A stretch of 64,000 bases of DNA from assembly GCA_030848705.1 (NCBI GenBank), contig CM061243.1, positions 114,476,674 to 114,540,673 on the forward strand. The letters are read 5' to 3'. Shown piece after piece: positions 52,096 to 63,147 of the stretch. The stretch's first letter is position 1. Each line of letters begins with the position of its first letter. This DNA is from Heracleum sosnowskyi. Its lineage: Eukaryota; Streptophyta; Magnoliopsida; Apiales; Apiaceae. A program made the translations under genes and the position numbers. The notes below the pieces were generated by a model, which was not told the DNA's origin, did no database searches, and worked only from the letters and a program-made list of their open reading frames with translations.

Positions 52096-52640
52096 CATCA
52101 TTCAACCCCGGGTCGCCATCTTTGATAACAATCCGGGTTGGGGGGCAACAATCAAGCCAGAAATTGTTTCTAAGTTACCCGAAGCCCAACAGCTTTGGAC
52201 TTGAGAAATAATAACGACTCACTCTCAACCCCGGGTCGCCATCTTTGATAACAATCCGGGTTGGGGGGCAACAATCAAACCAGAAATTTTGACTCACTCT
52301 CAACCCCGGGTTGCCATCTTTGATAACAATCCGGGTTGGGGGGCAACAATCAAGCCAGAAATTGTTTCTAAGTTACCCGAAGCCCAACAGCTTTGGACTT
52401 GAGAAATAATAACGACTCACTCTCAACCCCGGGTCGCCATCTTTGATAACAATCCGGGTTGGGGGGCAACAATCAAACCAGAAATTTTGACTCACTCTCA
52501 ACCCCGGGTTGCCATCTTTGATAACAATCCGGGTTGGAGGGCAACAATCAAACCAGAAATTTTGACTCACTCTCAACCCCGGGTTGCCATCTTTGATAAC
52601 AATCCGGGTTGGGGGGCAACAATCTAACCAGAAATTTTTT
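52096..52640. repeat. 75/123-bp compound tandem array near the Gypsy-3 PPT
   Basis: TTTGATAACAATCCGGGTTG starts at 52121, 52244, 52319, 52442, 52517 and 52592, i.e. spacings 123, 75, 123, 75, 75. The long form contains an extra 48 bp including AGCCCAACAGCTTTGGACTT. Each unit carries a PPT-like GGTTGGGGGGCAACAATC. The 198-bp pair (123+75) repeated forms a higher-order unit. Confidence 0.95.
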
Positions 52641-52690
52641 CCACGTTACCTATTCAAGAGCTTCTACTCCCCCATCCAGAAAATCTGCAT

Positions 52691-52708
52691 AGGGGAGTGG
52701 GGGGCATA
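52691..52708 (+). other. Polypurine tract of Gypsy-3
   Basis: AGGGGAGTGGGGGGCATA immediately before the 3' LTR start TGATAGG. Confidence 0.85.
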
Positions 52709-53497
52709 TGATAGGCTATGTATAGACCGGACCCGTCATAAACCCGGACTCCTATCTCAATCATGGTCCACCAACTAGTCTGGATTCATATTTTGTCATG
52801 ACTCACCAAGTCCTAGCCCGTATCGAAGTCCGAGCTCATCTACTAGTCCGAACGCGTATCGGAAGCCGGGTCCATCAATAAGTCCGAGCTCATCTACTAG
52901 TCCGGGCTCACCTACAAAACTCGAGCTCACAGATTGGGCTTAAGTTCAAAGTTTAATCCATCCCTGGCAACAAAGGCAATAACTCACATGAAGGCTACGC
53001 ATTGGTACATGACGTGGTTAGGTCATGACGGATGGCCACACCTGGTGACGACACGTAAAGATTCCTAATGATTGGGATGACTATTTCCTATTCAAACCAC
53101 ACGCCAGCAGGAGCCAGGCACACGATGCCACAATCCTTCACCTGGACACGCGCAATCCATCAACATCACCCAGGTGTCCTACCTACCTAGGATTCAACGC
53201 TCATGATTGCAGGTACAACCCCTAAACCCTAATCCTGGGCCTATATATAGACCAAGGAGGAAAGGTGTAGGGGTTACATTCTCTTTTACACACCTAACCT
53301 ATACACACACCCTCCATATTTAGATTTCTCTATATTCCTATCTCCCTTTCCAAAGCCGTTACTTATTCTCACGCCGGAGGCGCCGCCAGGGTCCAAACCC
53401 CCCTCCGGTGTTGTTTTGCAGAGTCCCAACCGGAGCGACACCGCTTCCAGGCGTGGGATCGGCCGGGAAGGTCCTAGATCGGGATTTGGAGTTATCA
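52709..53497 (+). repeat. 3' LTR of Gypsy-3
   Basis: 789 bp, one difference from the 5' LTR by eye. Followed by the target duplication ATAAG. Confidence 0.95.
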
Positions 53498-53502
53498 ATA
53501 AG

Positions 53503-54124
53503 CATGCCATTTGGGAGTAAAGTAGGGACACAACTATAAATGGCAAAAGAGTAGTGTTGGAGCCACAAATTTTTTGTTACCAAATGACATGACATGACAT
53601 GATGATGTGACAGTTTCGAATATTTTGATCGGTGTTGTTGCAAAGAACAATTTTTGTGACTCAAACATTTTCCATGACGATTTTTTTTTTAAATTTATCA
53701 GTTACAACATTTAAAAGAAAATAAAAGCAAAAATTATATTTTTAAAATAAAATTATCGGTACCAAATTTCGCATAACTTGAAGATATTGATGTTCCTCAA
53801 GAAAATTGGTAAAATTAGGTAGAATTCATGCAACTTGACTTTTTTGGTCACACCATTCGCTTCAATACAAATCAAGAAAATGGAGACACCAGAGTTGGAA
53901 GGGGTTAAACTGCCGTCAACAAACTTCAACTACTAGACAACAACAATTTCATGTGTGTATGTGTTAATTAAATCAACTTATTACTCCAAAAATAAATTAG
54001 TGTATAATTTTTAACTTTGTGTTTCAGCTAGTGTATAGATTAGTTAGGCCATCTAATCATAGATCAAATTGCCTATATAAATCGCAAACACATTGTTCGA
54101 ATCAGAATCATAATTTCCACACAA
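53503..54124. other. Upstream region of phytocyanin gene
   Basis: AT-rich DNA with a short GACAT microsatellite (53585-53605). A TATATAAAT box at 54074-54082, about 50 bp before the ATG, is the likely core promoter of the phytocyanin gene. Gypsy-3 now ends about 630 bp upstream of the ATG. Confidence 0.55.
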
Positions 54125-54782
54125 ATGGAGCCAAAACTACTTGTCTTCCTCGTTGCTGTAATCCTCTGTTTTTCATCAACATGCACAGCTACAACATATA
54201 TGGTCGGGGATAACTCCGGTTGGGACATTAGCACTGATCTCGATTCTTGGACAAGCGGCAAACAATTCCAAGTTGGCGACGTTCTTGGTAATTTAATCTC
54301 ATTCATTAAATAATTATCGTTTCTAGAAACTTTGATACGATGTTATGATATCCACTAGACTACAATATTAACTTTAAATATATGCAGCTTTTCAATATTC
54401 GTCAACCCACAGTGTGTCGAAAGTGAAAAAGGACAGTTACGACGGGTGCAATACGAGCAATGTACTAGAATCAAGTAGTAACGGGAACACATCGTTTACT
54501 CTGACACAGCCAGGTGACAGCTACTTTCTCTGCGGAAACAGGTTGCATTGCCTAGGAGGAATGAAATTACATGTTGTTACTCAAGGAGATTCTCCGGCAG
54601 CATCTCCTGCCATGGCGCCACAGACCGGAGGAGGAGAACAAGGAGGAGGGTCTTCTCTTCCTCGACCTTCGTCCAAGAGCAATAAACCTTCGAGTTCAGC
54701 AGCCACATTTTATCATGTCACAATGTTGGAGTCCGTTTCCATTGCATTGTTTGGTTTTGTAGTTTCCACCTGGATACTCTAA
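54125..54782 (+). CDS. Phytocyanin, uclacyanin-type blue copper protein with GPI-type tail
   Basis: Two exons, 54125-54287 and 54388-54782, with intron 54288-54387 (GTAATT..TGCAG, phase 1); 185 residues. Signal peptide 1-22 (LLVFLVAVILCFSSTC), then a plastocyanin-like domain opening TTYMVGDNSGW. All four type-1 copper ligands are present: His62, Cys103, His108 and Met113; Cys75-Cys109 would be the disulfide. Met rather than Gln as axial ligand points to the uclacyanin/plantacyanin side. A Pro/Ser/Gly-rich stretch (140-165) and a hydrophobic C-terminus (MLESVSIALFGFVVSTWIL) suggest arabinogalactan glycosylation and GPI anchoring at the cell surface. Electron transfer or cell-wall redox role is inferred from the family. 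Confidence 0.93.
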
Positions 54783-55377
54783 TAATACACTACACTAAGT
54801 AAATTTTTATTTTTCCGCAACAAGTACGCAGATATCTTTATACCTTTGTTTATTTAACCAAATAATTTTATTGAAAATTGAAAATAGGGGTGTTGGTTGA
54901 ACCACATATGTACGTACATTGCCAAGTAAAATGTGCACCACAGCTGACGCGGTTAGTGATGGTTCACGAATCGGTATTCCAATCTTTTTAACCTCTTTTC
55001 GTACCTACCTACGTAGTTACGAGCTCTGATTCCCGATTTTTATAACACAAAACAAAATCCAAGAATTAATAAAGAATACGTACTGATTTCCGATTTTTAT
55101 GACACAAAACAAAATATGAAAATATATACGTTCATTTGCACAAATATATAAATCTGAACTTTTTAAAATCATATTTAACTTTGCCTAGTAAAATTTTAAT
55201 GATGTGAAAAGATATATTTCTCTGAAATCAGATCTCTCATCACATATATTAATTCATTACTATTATTTTTTGAAATAATTAACTTTTCTATCACCTGTAA
55301 ATTATCCATATACAAATTCTTCCATTTCTTCCAAAATTAATACATACATACATAAATTTGTACCTATCACCACCAAA
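54783..55377. other. Intergenic region between phytocyanin and MSRA
   Basis: AT-rich with a short direct repeat (CTGATTCCCGATTTTTATAACACAAAACAAAAT near 55025 and a close copy near 55085). No gene seen. Confidence 0.5.
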
Positions 55378-57305
55378 ATGCTGCTGATGAGAAGCACCAT
55401 CTCATCTCCACCCACTCTCATCACCTCTCTCCACCGTCTCTCTCCTCTTTCCAAAAAATCTCTCTCTCCCTCTCTCTCCTTCCCCACCTCCCCAAGACCC
55501 ACTTCTCTCCACACCTCCCCCACCATGAACTTCCTCTCCAGACTCATACCCGGCTCCAAACCACCCACCCAAGCCTACCCATCCGACCCATCTTCCTCAA
55601 TTGCTCTAAAACCCGACGAGGACATTCCGGGTCCGGGTCAACAATTCGCCCAATTCGGAGCCGGCTGTTTCTGGGGCGTGGAATTAGCGTTTCAGAGAGT
55701 GCCCGGTGTGAGTAAAACTGAAGTGGGGTATACTCAAGGAGTGGTTCATAACCCGAGTTATAATGACGTGTGTGAGGGGACTACGAAACATTCGGAGGTT
55801 GTTAGAGTTCAGTATGACCCGAATGAGTGTAGTTTTGGGAATTTGCTAGATGTTTTTTGGTCTAGACATGATCCGACTACTCCTAACCGTTCGGTATGTG
55901 ACGTTATCTCGATAAATTAATACTCGATAAAGTAATAATCTCGATAATGTATTTTTAAGCTTGGTAAATTATTAGATTATTATTATTAGGACATGAGGCT
56001 GTAAATTTGTGGAGTTTTTAATAACATACCACGTAATTAGAATACGGAAATATATCTGTTTGTTTAAAAATGTTTGAAAGAATGTTCATACTGTCCACAA
56101 GTCTGCATCAGAGGTGTAGTTGATTTCGTTTATTCAATAATAGTGTATATAGGCCAAGCATGTCTTCTCTCGTGTTTTGTGTATCAATGAATGAACTATT
56201 GAGTACTTGTTACAATGCGATTTAGACATTAAAAGTTGCTATGCTGCATAAAACCTTTATGCTTTCTGTACAGATAGTATAGTAGAAAAGAAAGAAGTAT
56301 GTTTAGATTTTAACCCTCCTGCAGTTATGTTCACGTTGATATGCAGCACGTGCTGCATATGTAAGGTGTGTCTCGTATTTGTGCTCTTAACGTAGCAGGC
56401 TAGCAGCCCTTCTTGATGATTTGTCCAATTTCTGCCTCTAAAACTTAATGTCACTAATTGAGTTGTGAGCAGAGCACTTTGTCTTTCATTTCCCAAGTTT
56501 GGTTCAAAGTAAAATGCCAATAGGAATAAGGTAAAGGATACACTTTTGCACATAAATTTTAGGTTGCTGAATCAGAACACTTTGTTAGCTGTGAACAGAG
56601 GTCTTTCTATTTCATTTTCCAGTCCCGGTTTAATATGTAAATTTTCTAGTAGATATTAAGTATAGATAGCTATTTGCACGTAAGTTTTAGCTTGCTGTAC
56701 AACTTGTGTCCTGCCACATGTTATTTAAACTGTACTTTCAAAGTTCGGAAAAAGTAGCTTCAACCAAAGTGGTTGCTACTATGGGGTATGGAGGGTATTT
56801 GGCTGAAGCTATCTTTACAGAAATAAGAGTATTTTCAGCACCCTCTATCTTTAGTTTTCCTAACGAAAGTATTTGCACTCTTAGTTAGCAAGTAGAGGTA
56901 CTTGGGGTTGTTTGAGCAGGTTTACCATGATCTCCTACGTATTTGAGCTTTTTAAGTGGAGCTCCGTATTGCCATTCCATCAGAATAACCATTTTCACAT
57001 AAAGAGTTTCCAGCTTTATTTGTAATGATAAATTATACTGATCTTGTGGGCAGGGTAATGATGTTGGAACACAATATCGTTCTGGAATATACTACTACAC
57101 ACCTGAGCAAGAGAAGGAAGCCCTAGAGAGCATGGAGCGACAACAGAAGCTCTTAAACCGGAAAATTGTAACAGAGATTCTACCTGCCAAAATGTTTTAT
57201 CGGGCGGAGGAGTACCATCAGCAATACCTTGCCAAGGGGGGCCGACTTGGTCTTCGACAATCCGCTGAGAAAGGCTGCAATGACCCTATTAGGTGCTATG
57301 GTTAA
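55378..57305 (+). CDS. MSRA4: Peptide methionine-S-sulfoxide reductase A, plastid-type
   Basis: Two exons, 55378-55893 and 57054-57305, with intron 55894-57053 (GTATGT..GGGCAG, phase 0); 255 residues. Residues 1-75 are Ser/Pro/Arg-rich without acidic residues at the start, like a chloroplast transit peptide. The catalytic motif GCFWG has Cys97; EVGYTQG, HSEVVRVQYDP and GTQYRSGIYYY are family hallmarks; Cys247 and Cys253 (KGCNDPIRCYG) are the likely resolving cysteines. It reduces methionine-S-sulfoxide in oxidised proteins using thioredoxin and protects plastid proteins in oxidative stress. Length and tail match plant plastidial MSRA4; the exact orthologue is inferred. Confidence 0.93.
55894..57053 (+). 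other. Large intron of MSRA gene
   Basis: 1,160 bp, AT-rich, no inserted gene. Contains a weak internal duplication: a GAGCAGAGCACTTTG..TTTCATTTCCCAAGTTTGG-like block near 56465 and again near 56590. Confidence 0.7.
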
Positions 57306-58020
57306 GTTCTCAAATTATTCATAAATGCAGCATGCTTATAACTATAAGAATATGGTTGTTTTGTAAGTTCGACTATACTCCAACACTATCTACTTATACA
57401 TTATATCCTGAAAATTGCTTATATTTATGTAGCTACTAGGTATACATCGTCTTAATTGCAATTTTCATGGGCTTGCACATGTGATTGGCATTATACAACA
57501 ATGGCCAGCTCCTTGAGTTTATGTAAATTCTAAATGTTGCGAACAGAACAGGAATACATAATTTTTTTGTTTTATCTTAAATTTTACCCCCGCTAACTAG
57601 TCTTTCAGTTTCTACTTTCTATCAACATAACTTTGCAAGTTTTCAATACTGTAGTGTGACCAACTGACCGTGATGCAAATGTAGTTTACATAACTTGGAG
57701 TAGTGTCTTGGAGCTAGTTTAGTTTTCTAAAATCTATTTTACCGCCATGGAATATAAATTTTCGTTTGATGTAGCATTGCATGCACTGTAGTAGAACAAT
57801 ATATATTCATAGATATTCGAAAAACAACACGTTACTACAAATGTCTTATTGTGCAGTCAGTACTAGGAGCTTAAGGACATCTACGTACATTTCCAACTCC
57901 AAGCTAGTATATCTTTATCTCCAACTCGAGGCTGGCTAATAGACACAACTCATACTCCACGCTATATAGTTTATATATATATAGTATATAAATATCAAAG
58001 CGACATAAGTTTCATGTACT
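57306..58020. other. Convergent intergenic region MSRA / glycine-rich protein
   Basis: Both flanking genes end here. AT-rich, no recognisable gene or element. Confidence 0.5.
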
Positions 58021-58419
58021 TCATCCATGGGGTGAATGTCCAGAACCACTTCCAGTTCCATACCCAGATCCATGGCCAGAAGCACCACCACCTCCACCAG
58101 TTCCATAACCGGAGCCTGACCCTGATCCTGATCCGGACCCGGACCCTGAACCGTAGCCGGAACCTTTGCCAAAACCATTAGGAGACCTGCCAGAGCCAGA
58201 ACCATAACCCCATCCACTATTTGGGCTTGAACCCCAACCCCAGTTGTATTCCCAGTTAGGACCATGTGCTGAACCAGTGCCACCTTCAGTAGCCGTGCCA
58301 CTCTTTTCCGGTGCACCCATTTTCCTTCCTCCGCTGCCAGTGGTGCTAAACGCAGTTGAATAGGTCAATACGAAGATAAGTACTAGAAGACTAGTGACAA
58401 ATAATATCTTGCGTTCCAT
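58021..58419 (-). CDS. Secreted glycine-rich protein
   Basis: 132 residues, single exon, ATG 58419. A clear signal peptide (residues 1-25, ILFVTSLLVLIFVLTYSTAFS) is followed by a Gly/Ser-rich mature part with GSGSGSG runs, GYGTGGGG and aromatic W/Y-G pairs (WGWGSS, GWGYG). The composition fits plant cell-wall glycine-rich proteins. No cysteine-rich or RNA-binding domain. A minus-strand TATATATAG at about 58465-58474, about 50 bp upstream, is the likely promoter core. A structural or defence-related wall role is only inferred. Confidence 0.85.
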   Translation of the reverse strand: MERKILFVTSLLVLIFVLTYSTAFSTTGSGGRKMGAPEKSGTATEGGTGSAHGPNWEYNWGWGSSPNSGWGYGSGSGRSPNGFGKGSGYGSGSGSGSGSGSGSGYGTGGGGGASGHGSGYGTGSGSGHSPHG

Positions 58420-58479
58420 TTTTTTCGAAGATGAATAATGGAGGGTTAATGTTATGCTCTACTTCTATATATACTAAGA

Positions 58480-59450
58480 ACATAAGAGGTATGTGCTATA
58501 TACAAATATAGAGTCTGAGAGAGGTCATGGGATTAGTGGCAAGAATTAGGTAGTGTGACAGACTGATATGTACATGCACTAAGGAACTTCTGGGACACTT
58601 GTCGGATGAGAGAGAGAGAGTACTTGAGCACCATTTCTCCACCACCGCCTCCCAGTATCTTATTTATTTCAACCCTTTTAGATTGATATGGATATATAGA
58701 GATCAACTTGAGATTCTTAGCGCACAGTATACACTATTTATATCTGCAGTTTATACCCATGGTTTGGTAAATACTAGTAAACTTATCGCACAGCTAAATA
58801 TAAATCATTATAGTTCATAATGTGATGTGCTACTTATCTTGCTGTTCGATTTTTGAACATTCGTTTATATATATATACGCACACCTTATTTTTATTGTTA
58901 ATGTTTCGTTGTCAATAGGAATTTTTTACTTCGTCGAGATATATATTCATAGTTTTCTAAACTCATTCATACATATTGATAGGTTTTAGAAGAATCTAGT
59001 GACTTGTTCAGTGTTTAAATGTTGAAATCATCTTATATCAATCATCATATTGAATGTTGGTTTTCTAACGAATTAACTTGCTTGGAATAGGGCTTTTTTT
59101 AGTGCTGATATTTGGTACTGAGGATGTGGACATGTCGACATACATGTATGTTTATTCTCCAGATATTCAGTTACACTACCGACGTCTCCACAGGCACACA
59201 AAGTAGTTTTGAAACAGAAAACGATATAGAAAGCGAATTGCGCGTCTATAAGCTCAGCGTGCATGTTTAAGTGGTTTGTTTGGACCAGGCTAACATACTC
59301 CACTTACAGAGTTACAGTACAAGGTATACATGATCAATTATGGTAATATAGAAATATGGCCATGCGTCTAAACTTTTCACCACACAAATACAGAAATTCG
59401 AAAAGTTGAATAGTTTGGTTGCCTTTAACCCTCAAGTCCTCACTCTATGC
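58480..59450. other. Upstream region of glycine-rich protein gene
   Basis: AT-rich, no gene. Small open frames here show no recognisable protein. Confidence 0.45.
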
Positions 59451-59461
59451 TATTGTGCTTG

Positions 59462-59820
59462 GGGTTAATTATCTGGTCGGTCTAAATTATCAAGTTGGTC
59501 ATCAAACTGAAAATGATCTCAATTAGGTCACTAAAATCGGCTAAATAGTACACTATGTTAAATAACTCATTTTTTTTGGATGAAAAATGATGATGTATTA
59601 AAAAATATTTGATGTGATATCTATATGGTAGGGTAACATACCCATTTCAGACCATAAAATCGAAGAAATCAACATTAATATTAGTATTTTTCGTCTAGAA
59701 AAAATTAAATTTTATAATGGAATGTACCATGACTTTAGTGACCTGTTTGAGACCGTTTTCAGTTTGATGATTAACTTGATATTTTATGCACACTTTAGTG
59801 ATCAATAAGATAATTAACCC
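59462..59820. mobile_element. Mutator-like MITE
   Basis: About 359 bp with long imperfect terminal inverted repeats (roughly 80 bp): the left starts GGGTTAATTATCTGG, the right ends AAGATAATTAACCC, and the blocks ATCATCAAACTGAAAA and AGGTCACTAAA pair in inverted order. Flanks ATTGTGCTTG (59452-59461) and ATTGTGCTCG (59821-59830) form a 9-10-bp duplication with one mismatch, fitting Mutator superfamily ends. No coding capacity. Confidence 0.85.
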
Positions 59821-59899
59821 ATTGTGCTCGCATAGAACCAGAGTTTATATTTTAGTCCGCAATTTTTATTTTCGCGCACTTTTTATTTATAGTTAAACC

Positions 59900-60494
59900 C
59901 AGTGTTGTAAAAAGCGGGAATCAGAGTTAATCGGTGAAGACACCGTCCAGGGATTAATCGGGTAATCGAGGATTAATCGGAATAAATTTAATAATATTTT
60001 TTATATACAATTATTAAATTTAATAATATTTTTATATACAATTATATTCATATAAATAATTGTTTCGTTATTTCAACTAAACATATGTTATTATCATATA
60101 TTTATGCAAATATGTTAAAAATGTTATATAATTGTAATAAATAAAAATTTGAAGGTTTAACTTTTCAATTAGAGATCAATTTAAGAGGAAAAATAAAGAG
60201 AATTTATGATTTAGGCATCTAAAATTATAATTATATGTACAAAAATAATATTTTTTTCCTATTGTTTAATCAAGTTTCTACCTTTTAAATTTTTAATTAT
60301 TTTTTTTAATTATAACTATTTTTAAATAATTAGCCCGATTTTTGACCGATTAATCCGATTTTTGACCGTTTTTCTGAAAAAATGATTAATTGACCGATTT
60401 TCACTTAATCAGTTCGGTGACCCGCCGTCTAGCGATTAATCGACGATTAATCCCGATTAATCACATACTTTTAGAACAGACTTTTAGAACACTG
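59900..60494. mobile_element. hAT-type MITE
   Basis: 595 bp; inverted termini CAGTGTTGTAAAA and TTTTAGAACACTG, flanked by a perfect 8-bp duplication GTTAAACC (59892-59899, 60495-60502). Repeated GATTAATCG motifs lie near both ends and the centre is AT-rich. No transposase. Confidence 0.93.
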
Positions 60495-60502
60495 GTTAAA
60501 CC

Positions 60503-61409
60503 TCATGTCCCATATCTTTCACTAGTATGTTTATTATCTGGATTTGAATCTATATTTCATGGCCATAATTTTTTTAAGTATCACGTAGCACGGGTTATAA
60601 TCTAATGTAAATAAATAGGATGTTTGGATCGGTTTATAAAGATATATATCACGTATCCATTAATAAAACAATAATTTTACAACATGCGGGGTCGATGTAG
60701 AATATTTCAGTCTAATATAGTCGACATATGTACAAGTTATCGTTTGTACATTCTATTTATATTATCAGTAATTTGTTAAATTTGTCGACAATCTACTGTA
60801 CAATTTGCGAAGCGAAAAGATTGTTCCACTCATGCACCATTCAAGGATTAAACCAGGGGAACAGTAATTGACCCCAGTTTCCATTCCGCAAATTCAACTT
60901 GTTACTTGATTCTGCAATGGCCTAGCTCACATGTGCATTCCTGTGTTTGCATGTCAGCATGTTTGCTTTGTTCTTATCGACTGATTTAGTATTCCAAGTT
61001 CACAATTTACACCCCAATCGACAGGTATACATATAATTACTTAATTAGGCTTATATATCTTGCAAAAATCTCGGAATGAACGAGAATAAAATCTAAAATA
61101 CAGGAGGACAACAAATAAATTATCGCTCTTAGTCAACGGTATTAGTTAAATGAACATGATATGTGTAATGTCTACTGCTTTAAGTACTTTATTCCTGCAA
61201 TGGAAAGATATAATTGCCTATGTTAGTATGTAATGCGCATTTGTTGTGGTTATATCGGATATTTGTTTCGAGCGAACATCACCACTTCACTGTGAAATTT
61301 AATTTTCATTGAATATTGGTACTTTTTGTTAAATCAAAAAAATGCTTTTAGTTGAAACGTGACGGGTAAGCTCAATTCATAATTTTAATTTCGCTTGCAT
61401 TTAAAATTA
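60503..61409. other. Intergenic DNA, nothing recognised
   Basis: AT-rich, no gene, RNA or clear repeat seen. Confidence 0.45.
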
Positions 61410-62005
61410 GAGAAATTATTAAAAATACAGTTTTTAATTATTATTTTTTGCAATTTTACCATTTTCTGAAAATATTTACAAAAATACGGTATACAACTAG
61501 ATAAACAAAGATGCAACCTAAAAATATTTGTAAAAATACGGTGTGCAAAGCAAACACATGCAACCAAAGCAACCAGGTACAACTTTTTAAAATCCGACGA
61601 ACACCATAAATTCAGGCGAACTTAAAACTACTCAAAATTCAAAGATTTTTACATAAAAAATCTTCAATTACAACGACATACAATGCTACGCAACCCATAA
61701 TATCAAACTCTAATCCAAATCTCAAGAACGAATTAAAGTTTATAAAACTTGAATTTAAAGCTGAAAATTAATCCACTTACTCCAGTATTTATGTTAACTT
61801 TTCAGTTGGTTGGCTCCTGGTTGATTTTTGTTGCAGTTTCGGATGTAGATGTGATTGCATCTAGTTGCATACCGTATTTTTGCAAATATTTTAAAAAAAT
61901 TGACATTTTTGCAAATATGTTGGTATTTTTGCAAAAAATTCAAAAAAAGTATAATATTTTTGCAAAAATATTTATAGGATTGAGTATTTATCAAAAAAGC
62001 CCTTA
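61410..62005. mobile_element. Inverted-repeat element (foldback or MULE-like)
   Basis: Two arms in opposite orientation: the left contains AATATTTACAAAAATACGG followed by TATACAACTAGAT, the right contains ATCTAGTTGCATACCGTATT followed by TTTGCAAATATTTT. The same short peptide (SSCIPYFCKYF) is therefore encoded on opposite strands in the two arms. TTTTTGCAAA motifs recur. Exact ends and a target duplication could not be set. Confidence 0.6.
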
Positions 62006-62499
62006 AAATTATTAAAGAATGGGTTATGGTTGTCCAAAAAATGATTTTAGCTTTGAAAGAAAATATAATGGTCAGAAATTCAGCCCATTATCGAATTGGT
62101 AGTAAAGAAGGCCATGCACATTGGGTATATTATTTGGGCCACAAACTTTCACTATAAGCCTGCCCCTATCCAGCATTTGGAAGTCACGTTCTTATCAAAA
62201 ATATGGCAGAGAATAATTCAAAGAAAAACCCTGAAAATCCCAAGAACCATATAAATTATAAAATGGATAAAGCCATTAATGTAAATGGACCCCACATAAA
62301 TTCCAAAACCAATGAGCACCAAACACGTAGAAAACCATTCGGACGGACAGGACAGACAGTTAAAAAGAAGATCCGATGCCGCCTGAACTTAACCGAAGTG
62401 TATAGATTCCCTTTCTTGTCTTAATCCCAATATTATTACTAGAATTTCCTCTACTTAAATGATGATTGTCTTAATTTTGACATAATTCTGTAATTAATC
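62006..62499. other. Upstream region of ORANGE
   Basis: Presumed promoter and leader. A 73-residue plus frame at 62203 has no recognisable family and is not called. Confidence 0.4.
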
Positions 62500-63147
62500 A
62501 TGGTGTTTTCAACTCGAATTCTAGGTGTTTCCTATCCTGTTGTATCACCACTTTTGATACACAACAAGACTTGTAAATTTCACAGAGTTAAGCTCAAATC
62601 CAGCTTCAAATGTCAGTCCATTGATTCGGATTCTGCTGATAAAAACGCTTCTGCGTATGTCTTTTCTCACTCAATTTCATGTTTACTGTTTATTTCATTA
62701 GTTTCTGTTAATTTTGGATGATTATCTTATGTTGATGGACTTGATTTGTGTTTCTCTTAGTTGGTATATGTACTTATGCGTTGCCAATTAATTTGTTCGT
62801 AATAGTTGTCACTTAAATGAAATGTGATGTTAGCTGTCCTTGAATTTTAAATTAACAATGGTATTGTAATTTAGGGATCAAAGTTGTATCTAAGAGCTTT
62901 GTCAATTGTACATGTTGGTGATGTCAATATTTAGTCCAAATTCAGGAATTACAAACAGAATATATAAAGGGTAATTTGTAAATCAAACTGGTTATTGTCT
63001 GGAAGTAATTAACTGTGTTCATTTGGCTCCAGTTTTTGTATCATTGAAGGGCCTGAAACAGTTCAAGATTTTGCCAAAATGGAAGTGCAAGAAATTCAAG
63101 ATAATATTAGGAGCCGTCGAAATAAGATATTTTTGCATATGGAGGAG
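62500..63147 (+). CDS. OR: ORANGE (OR) protein, first two coding exons; gene runs off window
   Basis: Exon 1 is 62500-62654; intron 1 is 62655-63032 (GTATGTC..CTCCAG, phase 2). Exon 2 is 63033-63147, ending in GAG|GTATGT at a codon boundary. The 90 residues begin with a plastid transit-like MVFSTRILGVSYP. They continue with the family signature FCIIEGPETVQDFAK and IQDNIRSRRNKIFL, which I recognise as the conserved N-terminal region of ORANGE. In the family this is followed by two membrane helices and a DnaJ-like Cys-rich zinc domain, here beyond base 64000. OR stabilises phytoene synthase and promotes chromoplast formation and carotenoid storage. Confidence 0.92.

Larger units (their letters stand above)
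40515..53497 (+). mobile_element. Gypsy-3: complete Tat-type gypsy retrotransposon
   Basis: 12,983 bp; LTRs of 789 bp (40515-41303 and 52709-53497) with TGATA...TATCA ends and a perfect target duplication ATAAG on both sides (40510-40514, 53498-53502). The LTRs differ at one base by eye (C in CCAACCGCAGCG against G in CCAACCGGAGCG). Order: LTR, PBS, gag-pol, 91-bp array, antisense three-exon gene, 75/123-bp array, PPT, LTR. CCGG-containing words are strikingly frequent throughout. Confidence 0.96.

Noticed and set aside
52373..52576. Minus-strand repeat protein in Gypsy-3
   Set aside because: A by-product of the 75/123-bp array whose units are multiples of three.
62203..62424. Upstream short protein before ORANGE
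   Set aside because: 73 residues, no recognisable family, in presumed promoter/leader DNA.
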